Assembly (NCBI GenBank): GCA_950295325.1 | Contig: OX485806.1 | Coordinates: forward strand, 38,938,001 to 39,002,000 | From: Polytrichum commune | Lineage: Eukaryota; Streptophyta; Polytrichopsida; Polytrichales; Polytrichaceae | Length of the DNA stretch: 64,000 nt | Direction of reading: 5' to 3' | Shown here: piece after piece, positions 45,795-55,333 of the stretch | Numbering within the stretch: position 1 is the stretch's first letter | How the letters are laid out: every line of letters begins with the position of its first letter | Notes under the pieces: model-generated | Database searches by the model: none | Told to the model about the DNA's origin: nothing | The model's input: only the letters and a program-made list of their open reading frames with translations | Made by a program: the position numbers and the translations under genes

Positions 45795-48700
45795 TTAGCC
45801 GTTCGTGTTTGTGCTCAGCGGGTCTGATTCTTGTTCAGGTAGCTGCTGTGTGGCGTTCTTGACGGCCTCTTCTGCAATTTGAGAAACTAAAACAAATGCG
45901 TCGACTTCCATGACTTCTGGATTTCCTACAGTAGCAGCAGCCATTGCAGGGGTGGCATTAGGTGACACTGAATCCTGCCAGTCAAAGTCCATTTGACTGG
46001 GCAGGTCTTCCAAGGTCTTCGATTGGGTCATCGGTATGACGAATGCTGGGATGGCTTGCGAGCCAGCAGGTGTAGAGGGGGAGTCGATTGTCACGCGCGT
46101 GGTTTGTGGCGGGGGCTGGTCGACATCCGACGCCTCTGCATTGCCCACATTGGCGGAGCTTTCACGAAATGACTCCTGCACCTCGCCTCTCTCTTCGATT
46201 TCAGGTCCACATTGCATTGGCGGATGCACTTCAAAATGCTCTAAACGCTCTCACTGCATATTCTCAGCAATATGACGGAGCTCGTACATGTACTGACTAC
46301 GCTCCAGCGGGGGCACCATGATATCTGCCAAACCATTCACCCATTGGAGTCAATGCTGTAACATACAAGGGCCGGCATTTATGACCCATAACATTCCATA
46401 ATCATTGCAGCTAACCAAAAATACCTGGGTTTGCAAGTATATAGCCAATGTCAAGATCCTCTCGATGTTGTAGCCAACGCTCGTAACATGCGAGGGGGGG
46501 GCGAATAGGACTTGGGCCGATCACGAATCACCCATGCTTTGAGCCATGCTTGCTTGTCGTGAAATGCCATGTCTTGGATGGCCCTGAACCGGGTTGAGTT
46601 ACACCACATGTTCAACTCCGCCCACCATTCAGGGGTGGGTTGTATTAACTCTTGTGTAGCATCGTCCACTTCTGCCACCCATTGCTCCCGCGATTGCACG
46701 GGTCTAGCGCCAGCAAACATGAGGAAACCTTCCTCTTTCAAATAGGTAGTTGCCAACTGCCACGCTCCCGAACCCTCACCATCGGCTGCTTGTGCGAGCT
46801 TCGACCATTCCGTAACATTGGGAACAGTTGAGCCATTGGAAGGGTGTGATACCACAGGTGCAGATAGGGTGTGATACTTGAGGAAACAACGAAGAAGGAG
46901 GACTGACCATGGCACTGGATAAACCCTCGTAACATGGGCTTGTTGCAAAACCAGAGCATGCACATCTGAACCTTCAACAATTGAGTGATGCAGAGGGTAG
47001 GGAGGTGTGAAGCCATGGCAGAGAGGATTTGCTACAAAAGAGGAATAGAAGGGATGCCAACCCCAAGTGGCCAGCAACAAGCGAGGATAATGCTCATCGT
47101 CCCACACTTTCATAGCCCTGGCAGTGGCCTCGTTCACCTTAGCCTGGCGGTCGTCCTCCCATTGTTTTCTTTGTTTCATCACCTCTCGCATGAGGAAAGT
47201 GTGCTCGACATACTTTAGAAGAGCACCAACCTCGGCGGCCACAGCGGCAACGTCATGGATCTTGCTGACAGTTGCGACAACCACCTCTGTGATTTGGGGT
47301 CCCACGTCTGGTCTGGCCTGCATCAGCATGAGCTCTGCCTTGTTACAAAGACATCTCAACCCTAAACCCATGTTACATATATAAAATGTGAGTATTTATA
47401 AGGCACGACTAAACCAACTTCTGCAAAGCCTGTCCTAGGATTACAATTTTTTTAACTGAAACACATAACCCAATAGCAACGACCCACCCAAAAACTGCAG
47501 ATTCCGAGTCCCAACAAAATGTGATAGAAGATTGAGAGTCTGAAAACAACCTAGCATGTGCACAATTTAGCATAACAAATACCCAAACCCATAATCTCCT
47601 CCTCCTCCATAACAGAGGAATGATGCCGAGAAATCAAGTGTGGACGTACGGCAACGTCAAGTACAATGCCTGGACGCTACTTAGTACTACTCCCCTCACC
47701 CAAAATGCGAGTCAGAATAGATTCAACAAGAAATTCGGGACAGAATTTGATATCCACATAACAAAACATCTACCTCCACCTTCAAATAGATAGAGGCCGA
47801 CTCTCCTGGCCACATACATAGTAACAAGGCCTTGGAGTATATATACGGAGTGCAACAAATAAATCAAATAGAAGGTGGCGGTTGTACCTGATGTGAAGGA
47901 GCGTAGAATCTTCCATAGGCTGCAAAGAACCTGTCCATGAACGCCGGGTCGTTCTGCCATTTCTGCACCTCGTCCTGGAATGCTTGAAACTCACCGCACT
48001 CCAAATCAAACTTCAACAAACCACATGGCATCAAATAAAACAAACCTGGAGGTTGAATTGGGGGCCTCAAAGCCGGCTTCGGGGTGTCCATCTTCACGGA
48101 GGCACGCGCGGCACTTGCAGCTTTCACATAGAAGGCTTGCCTATCCTTCCGTAGCCCCACCGCCAAATCATGTGAACATGTGGAAGCATGCGTAGGAGAG
48201 ATCGGCGTAACATGCGGCATAGCAGGGGGCATAGCAGGGGGGACTAGGAGGGGGACTAGGAGGAGGCAAAATGGCAGCCCTCTCTGGGGAGGGGCTGCGG
48301 GATTGGATAGGCGTAACATGGAGGGGGTGGGGAGGTGGTCGTCGGTGGACACCATCCGCAGCTGCGTGACGTGTGCTCCGTGACGGGTGCGGTGAATGTT
48401 GCGACTGGTGCATAGGGGCGTGCCTCCTCGGTGCAGTGTTGAATTGCCGGCTAGAACAAAACACCCGGTGACCCTCGGCCATCTGCGCATGCGGTCGTTT
48501 TTTGGGCCGGCTAGGAGGTGTATCCGGTTCTTCCTCGTCATCATCTTCAATGACCACGAAGTCAGCTGCCTCGGATGCAGTATGCTGCTTGGGGGGGCGT
48601 TGTGGTTTAGGCTTTTGTTGTGGCCGCACATCTCCAACATGGGCTGGTGAAGCAGTCAAATTCTCCACGGTGGGCTGCAAGAATCGTCGTAGATGCACTC

Positions 48701-49271
48701 TGGCTCCAAGGGGGGGGTAGATGACGTCCCTTAGTTCGGGATTGAGGTCAAGCCAAATGGAGTTGTCGTGCAAGCTGCTCCATACAGACCCATCGCCACG
48801 CTGCAAGGCAAGTTTGAGATCCTTGCCTTGTTTCGCCGTCTTCAGATTCGGATACACAGGGAGCTCCAACTTCGAGCCCCTTGAGTCCACAGGTCCACAC
48901 GGGCAGCCAACCACGCGGTGGTCCGTCAACCGCAACTTGCTTGGAAAAGATGCCTTGCAATACACACACAACCAATCATCTCGCGCTTTCTGGTTTTCCC
49001 TACATCGGTTGCGAGTGCATTCTAGTTTCAATTCGATGTAGACACGCCTCCTCACACGCTGCTCCACCCAACCAGCCGAATCCCTGTTCACATAGTAGGT
49101 AACCTCGTCGGCATCGGGTGCTCCTGTATAAGAATCCATTTTCTGCAATGAACGATGCAAGTCAATAGCGAGAAACAACGCCGTTTCAGGCGCGAGCATG
49201 AATTGCGGACGCAGCGTGCAAGGTCGCAGGTGGTTGGTGCCCCCCATGGGAGGAAATTCGCCAACGGCCAT
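45795..49271 (-). pseudogene. Element B large accessory zinc-finger gene, with two run-length frameshifts and a nonsense codon
   Basis: The exons are 49271-47888, 47317-46425 and 46324-45795, with splice sites matching A. The finger CVYC...DHRVVGC keeps C-x2-C-x12-H-x4-C spacing. Exon 1 has one extra base in a six-G run at 48237-48242, and exon 2 has one extra base in an eight-G run at 46494-46501. Removing one base at each restores full agreement with A. Exon 3 has an in-frame TGA at 46253-46251, after which the frame stays open and conserved (IPMTQSKTLEDLPSQ). Both frameshifts fall in homopolymers, where sequencing errors are common. The stop codon is harder to explain that way. Confidence 0.8.
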
Positions 49272-50356
49272 GGCCAGCAAGGCTAGCGACAGCGCCTCTC
49301 TTACACTAAACTGTAAATACTATAGACATACATATACAATGCCTTCAAGAAAGAGAGGTGCCTAAACACACATGAAAAAAAAAAACCTAAACATACAAAG
49401 AAAATAAGTACCTAAACACACCGAGAGAACCCTAAGCCTGCACCCTAAATGCCCAATGCGTGCCAAAAGAAGTTGAGGAAGGAGGAAATAAATGGACCCT
49501 AAACAGAATAACGACAAAAACACATTCCCAATGCGATATGCGATGGCAGAGGAGAAGTTGGGGGCCCGAAAAAGGTGCCGGCTTGCACACAACGCGAGGC
49601 TTGTGAAAGAGGAGGCTTCTGCTGAATGCTCCGGACAAATATGATTCGGGAACAAGACACGGGCTCCTCAGAAGAAGAGGATTCGGCACAGAGCAGGCGG
49701 CTGCCACAGAATGCGAGGAGATTGGAAAGAAGCGGGCGCTGGTACAGAGAGAGAATCTACGAAAATAAGTGCCAAGTGCCTACGAAAATGAGGGGCCCGC
49801 ACATAAGAGGCGGATGCCGCAAAGAAGTGCCGGGAAGTGCCAACAATCCTAGTACGAAATAACTGAAACCCTAATGCGCAGCGAAAGAACAAGAAGAGGG
49901 AGGAGAAAAATGGAGCATGCACATATGAAGGGGGGAGGAGAAAAATACAGGGGAAACATGGAGTAGGTCTCACATGTTACAACAACGTGCGGCTGGTGGC
50001 CGTTGTAACCACCTATGTCGCCGCGTTGCCACCGTGCAAGCCTGAATGTACTACGGCCCAGTGTGGGCCCAGTCAACGCCAATCAAATTTGTTGTGTGAA
50101 CAACAACACGCACGTTTGTTCAATAAATCAATGGCATACCAATCGAGTGGTGTGTGCCATAGATAAACCAGATTTGGGCATTGCCAGGCTGCAGCCCAAA
50201 AACCAGATTAGGACTTCATTTAGCAGGTTTCATTAGTTATTGACAAACATGCTTTCACATTTGAAGTAATATGTGTTGTCCTTAGAAAAAGCACACTGCA
50301 AAAGACTCATATGACCTGGAAGACCCTAAAATTTCCCTGATATAACATTCTTTAAG
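49272..50356. other. Upstream region of the element B large gene
   Basis: No gene. Contains gaagtgccgggaagtgcc, echoed at about 51735-51755, and a catgttac word at 49973. Likely leader and promoter sequence read toward the large gene. Confidence 0.35.
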
Positions 50357-51483
50357 AAATTGATAAATAAACTACGTGAAGGAAAGTAGAATCCTATACA
50401 AGTTTAAATAGACCCGCATTGGCTCTTATAGGAGAATTGGTAAACCTATTTTCGGAATGTCCAGATGTATGTGAGAATGTACCTGGACGAGCTCAACTGA
50501 ACATCCACTTTCAGCATGGATGAAGACCACAGGCGGGACAGTTTTTAGGCGTATATACTACCTGTACACAAATTTTTAAACATGAGTGCATGTTACAAAA
50601 AGTTAAGTAACGAAATCATAGATCTGCAAAGTGTGATAGAGTCCAAAGATTCAAATGATGAGTTCATGCAACCTGATTGTTGTAAATATAAACTACCAAT
50701 AGTATGACCCCTAAACTCTAAACCCCACCCTAAACCCTAAACCCAAATTGATAAATAAACTATGTCAATGAAAGTAGAATCCTATACAAGTTTAAATAGA
50801 CCCGCATTGGCTCTTATAAGAGAATGGGTAAACTTATTTTCGGACTAATGAGATGTATGTGAGAATGTACCTGGACGAGCTCAACTAAACATCCACTTTC
50901 AGCATGGATGAAGACCACAGGCGGGACAGTTTTTAGGCGTATATACCACCTGTACACAAATTTTTAAACATGAGTGCATGTTACAAAAAGTTAAGTAACG
51001 AAATCATAGATCTGCAAAGTGTGATAGAGTCCAAAGATTCAAATGATGAGTTCATGCAACCTTATTGTTGTAAATATAAACTACCAATAGTATGACCCCT
51101 AAACTCTAAACCCCACCCTAAACCCTAAACCCAAATTGATAAATAAACTACGTCAATGAAAGTAGAATCCTATACAAGTTTAAATAGACCCGCATTGGCT
51201 CTTATAAGAGAATGGGTAAACTTATTTTCGGACTAATGAGATGTATGTGAGAATGTACCTGGACGAGCTCAACTAAACATCCACTTTCAGCATGGATGAA
51301 GACCACAGGCAGGACAGTTTTTAGGCGTATATACCACCTGTACACAAATTTTTAAACATGAGTGCATGTTACAAAAAGTTAAGTAACGAAATCACAAATC
51401 TGTAAAGTGTGATAGAGTCCAAAGATTCAAATGATGAGTTCATGCAACCTGATTGTTGTAAATATAAACTACCAATACTATGA
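50357..51483. repeat. Three tandem copies of a 388-bp unit with telomere-like ends
   Basis: Copies start at 50357, 50745 and 51133, exactly 388 bp apart, at aaattgataaataaact. Copies 1 and 2 end in ctaaactctaaaccccaccc followed by taaaccctaaaccc, a telomere-like run. The third breaks off after ccaatactatgac. Each copy carries one catgttac word (50589, 50977, 51365). Copies are nearly identical, so the amplification is recent. Confidence 0.92.
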
Positions 51484-52259
51484 CAGTGCAAAATTGCAAG
51501 CCTCAATGTGGAAGCAATCTGTTGCATGGGGATTCTTCAAAGTGGAGCACAAGAAAAACAAGTCTGTCACAGCCTTACCTCCAAGTAGCCATTCAATACA
51601 TACCATGTAGTTGGATAACAAAGCCACCTGCACATCACTCGGTAGATGAGAACATCAATGAGTTGCCTATTTCAAGTGTAACTTTGGTGTATACTAAACC
51701 TATTGACGGCCACAAAATGAAAGGATTCCGGAGAGAAGTGCCGGGAAGACATAGGAAGAACTACAATACTCATTAAGAAAGCCTGAACATGCACGAAACG
51801 CCAGATGCACCTAAACGCCACAGCAGAAGAGGATGGAGGGGAAAAATTTCGGGAAAACATGTTACAACAACAACCGTTGCTTGCCCCTGTAACCACATTT
51901 ACATGCAGCTAGCGCTCGTGCTAAGTTAGTAAGTCTCCCTGCTTTTTGTGGTACTTCAGCCCAAAACCCACACAATGACGAGGAACTCAATGACCCTTAT
52001 GCGCCAGTTAGAAGTTCCTTAACCCAATGAAGTGATGTGTAACATGACTGCTTTATGACAAAACAGAAGGAGCAAGTACGTTTGGTACACAACAATCCTA
52101 ATGGCACGATCTTCCATTGACACGCCTTGGCACATGATTGGTGCATTCTATCATTTCAAGGAAGACACTCAAGTGCCAACTGAGTGCGGACTGTACAAGA
52201 AATGAGTAGGTTACGATCAAAGAAGTGATGGCTGATTGGAGGTTTAAGCAACAAAAAAA
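51484..52259. other. Non-coding interior of element B
   Basis: No gene. It has GTAACATG-type words at 51858 and 52039 and a second version of the gaagtgccgggaag block. Confidence 0.4.
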
Positions 52260-52790
52260 GGTAAAGTGATGTAACTCACCCTTGCTGTAACCACCGTGTT
52301 CGAAGCACTCCAAAGTGCGATCTCCCCAAACCCTTGACTCCATCATTGCTGCAATCGCAGCACGCTCCTAAACCCTAAACCCGGAGTCCCTATTGAAGGA
52401 GCAGTTCAGGAAGAATCAAGTGGGGTGGCTGAAGGGAGGTTTATTTCAAAACACAATTGCAAACCATCACTTCAATGAAGACAGTCTAGTGCGGCACAAA
52501 TTCGGACTGTACAGCAAATTCCTAGGTTACGATCATGCAGAAATGATGGTTGCTTAGAGGTTCAAGCAAAATGGTGAAGTGATGTCACTCACCTTTGTTG
52601 TAACCACCGTGTTCGAAGCACGCACTCCACAGTGCGATCTCCCTAACTCCTTCACTGCGATCTCCCAAAACACTTCACTCGATCATTGCTGCAATCGCAG
52701 CGCGCTCCATTGTGGCAGAGATCCGGAGTGTGTATTGAAGGAGCAGGTTACAGAGGATGAAGCGGGGTGGCCGAATGGAAGTTTGAAAAC
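52260..52790. repeat. Duplicated subterminal block at the right end of element B
   Basis: About 180 bp (52268-52450: ctgtaaccaccgtgttcgaa, cattgctgcaatcgcagc) recurs with changes at 52568-52790, where it runs into the inner end of the terminal repeat. The first copy carries taaaccctaaacccgg where the second has the terminal-repeat text, as if the block had been copied out of the terminal repeat. Confidence 0.65.
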
Positions 52791-53169
52791 ACCCATGGAG
52801 TGCACAATCCCCGAGGTTGATTGGATCTAAACCCATCGATGGATGTGGGTGATGGTCCACATGATACTCCATCCAAGACAATGGCATGTGCTCATGAGGG
52901 GGGGTGCATGGTGGCCTCGGGAGGTGGGGTGGAGCCGTCCCCTTCAACGGGTGCACAGCCTGGCAGCCAGCGTGGCGCCTGGCAAGGCTGCCAGCGTGGC
53001 CGCGACCGTCACACGCTGGCGCCCGAGAACGGGTGCAGGCCGGGTGGGGATGGGACCGGGCTCCCGGACAGGGTGGCCTCGGCAGCTCCGGGATCGAGAC
53101 AGCAGGGTCGTTTCTGACACCTCGATTCCCTAAACTGAGTAAATACCATTGGGTCTGGTAATGTTAGGG
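52697..53169 (-). repeat. Right terminal inverted repeat of element B
   Basis: 473 bp, inverse of 40650-41122. Ends gtctggtaatgttaggg, followed by duplication caagagagg at 53170-53178. Confidence 0.95.
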
Positions 53170-53178
53170 CAAGAGAGG

Positions 53179-53425
53179 TGGTCTGGTAGGAAAAGGCAAG
53201 GGTGCATGGTAGAGAAATGCCATTTTAGTAATTTTTAATGAATCTACCCTCTATGTGCCTTAGTCACATCATAGCCCATGAGACATGCCACTACTACCTT
53301 GCCCTACCCCTTAAACCGGCTCCCACGTGTTTCACCAAACAACGTGGGACATCTAAAACTCAAGAATTTGAGTGCATATTTGTTTTTTGGCTCTACCAAC
53401 TGAAATTCTTGGAATTTGTGGGTTT
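53179..53425. other. No supported gene
   Basis: Resumed host sequence after element B. Together with sequence before 29167 it reconstructs the empty site gagagaggcaagagaggtgg. Confidence 0.5.
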
Positions 53426-53476
53426 GTAATATACCGTTGGAAAGGTCTTCAAAATACCTTTCCAACGGTATATTAC
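53426..53476. repeat. Perfect 21-bp hairpin with 9-base loop
   Basis: gtaatataccgttggaaagg plus t at 53426-53446 is exactly inverted at 53456-53476. The loop is cttcaaaat. It could be the core of a tiny MITE or a small-RNA hairpin. There is no terminator-like U tract. Confidence 0.85.
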
Positions 53477-53948
53477 ACGCCCCAAGAAAATGTAAAATTA
53501 AAGTTTAAAAACAAAAAAGATACATTTGTAGTCGTTTAATGACTGTAGATCAGGGTGGTCAAAAGAACTGCAATGGGATATCTTCTAACACTAATCATCA
53601 GCGAATTGAACTTTCGTGTTGAGCAAGCTATGGTGGTAACAACATTAAATATAATCAAACACTAAATATCTTATTTAGTGTAGTGACAACACAAGGTACA
53701 TGTCACATGTAAATTACAATGAACATGTACAAATTAAATCGCTCATTTTTTGGTAAAAATTGTTGTGAGAAGATTTGCAAGCCACATCTTCGACACATTT
53801 AACAAGAAGTGAAGACAAGTGAAGCCCAAGAAAAGACAAGAGGATGGTCAAACTGATTTTTTTTCAAAATTGCCCTTTTTGGGCATGTATTAAAAAAATC
53901 AGCACCTTCACATTTTGGTGTATGGTCATTCTTCTCGGTCCACATTCA

Positions 53949-54079
53949 GTTTACACCTAGTGAGGGGCCCAAGTCTCTTATAACTAACTAATTTTTAATG
54001 AAGTCGGACCATGAAGTCGGACCATTGACAAAGGCCATCTTCCATGGTCCGACTTCATGGTCCATAGTGTAAACCGGCC
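53949..54079. mobile_element. Short Harbinger-like fragment with tttacacc / gtgtaaaccggcc ends
   Basis: Ends catggtccatagtgtaaacc-ggcc at 54079, inverse of the left end at 28372. The left side carries cagtttacacctag. The inner text gaagtcggaccatgaagtcgg is inverted as ccatggtccgacttcatggt. No exact target duplication. Confidence 0.45.
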
Positions 54080-54647
54080 TTAGTTGCTATCATTTCTATC
54101 ATATGGTCTGCCATAAAAATGAACATATGAAATTTCATTGTGCCCATAATTCATGCATACATGTAGAGTTACTTAAAATATAGTTGCAATTATCCAAAGT
54201 GTCTTGGACATGGTTTGTGAGTTGTTGCCTCTCCCATGTCATATGCTTGAGCATGATCATTTTCACATAATAAATGCTCTTATAAAAATGTTTATTCATC
54301 TTGCTTACATTGCTCTTATGAATGGCCAAAGTAGTGCTATTTTTCTCTTGATGCCGCATATGATTAATTGCTTTTAACAATAACTTACTTGAAGACATCG
54401 TTGCACTCGCTTGTTGACAACTTAAGGATGAAAAATAGGTGTCACCAAATGAAAGGCATTACTTAAAGGCCTTAGTATCTTATGTGGGCTTTATGTGGTT
54501 GCATTTCTCAATTGAACTCCTACATTTGAGCCGTATATGGCAAGTTTGTATACGTGTCATGATGAAATTGGACTGTGTGCTTGAAATATAGACATCATTC
54601 TACATCTTTAATGTTTGGTATAACTGAATGGATTCATGTGATCATAT

Positions 54648-54684
<37 letters not shown>

Positions 54685-54957
54685 GCATGTCTCCTCCGAT
54701 ATTGAAACTTGAAATGACAATCTTTGTTGCACACAATGGCTAAATGGATGAGACAACTCCTAATATGATCCAATGGGCGAAATTATGTAGACTTCGAATT
54801 GTCTACAATAGAGTCACACAAAATAAAATAAAACGTTGGTGCTACTTTTGCACCCAACGTGACGAACGGCCTATTGGCCATAAGCCGTTCATAAGCCATG
54901 AAGCGGAATATGGTGTATAACCTTCCCTTCCAGGAGGTGGGTTCTATGATGGTGTTT
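54080..54957. other. No supported gene; (AT)n microsatellite at 54650-54679
   Basis: AT-rich with an uninterrupted AT dinucleotide run of about 30 bp. Short frames only. Confidence 0.4.
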
Positions 54958-55333
54958 ACACTAATTATTGTATATAATGTGATATGGTATTTTATGTCAT
55001 TGTAATAACTTTTTGAACGACACTTCTTGTGAACAAGTTTACAAGTATTGTCGTCCCAACTTACTTTAAGTTCATCCACTTTTGGTATATGTTGCATCCT
55101 ATAATTTTTGTAAGGAAACATTGTCATGGATGATTGAAATTTGGATGAAAGATCACTTAGTAAGTGATAGTAATTGCAACATTGCACGCCTATAATGTCC
55201 AATTTTGTTTTTACAAAGAATGACAAATAACATTAGGTTTACATTTAGTGTCGGTGACACTACACAAGCAGTTCACAAGTAGCATTGAACAAGACAAATA
55301 GAATGATTGACACTAAATACAAAATTTAGTGTA
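54958..55333. mobile_element. MITE with TAGTGTC-type tips, diverged copy
   Basis: Same layout and interior as 19953-20329 (ttgaacgacacttcttgtga, gaatgacaaataacattagg), ending acaaaatttagtgtag. The left tip is eroded. No coding capacity. Confidence 0.6.

Larger units (their letters stand above)
29650..52046. repeat. Dispersed GTAACATG motif across both Mutator-like elements
   Basis: Exact copies (either strand) start in A at 29650, 31582, 33551, 33631, 34576, 35407, 35416, 35698, 35758, 36680, 36690, 38081, 38151, 38859, 38994 and 39029. In B they start at 41608, 42309, 42486, 43207, 44264, 44657, 45287, 45778, 46483, 46930, 47369, 48207, 48313, 49973, 50589, 50977, 51365, 51858 and 52039. 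I found only about three in the other 40 kb (2643, 10307, 23503). Counting was by eye. In A nearly all lie outside coding sequence. Confidence 0.8.
40650..53169 (-). mobile_element. Element B: 12.5-kb Mutator-like element, inverted relative to A
   Basis: Bounded by inverted repeats 40650-41122 and 52697-53169 (both 473 bp, almost identical) with tips CCCTAACATTACCAGACCCA. The 9-bp duplication caagagagg lies at 40641-40649 and 53170-53178. The gene order mirrors A: transposase (plus), small gene (plus), large gene (minus). The transposase and the large gene contain frame breaks, and the small gene is open. The near-identical ends imply recent movement despite the broken transposase, so it may be moved by an A-like transposase, or some breaks may be sequence errors. 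GTAACATG occurs about 19 times inside. Confidence 0.95.

Noticed and set aside
50705-51132. Telomere-like CCCTAAA runs as a true chromosome end
   Set aside because: Only two or three units occur per site, enclosed in a tandem repeat inside a transposon. They are interstitial.
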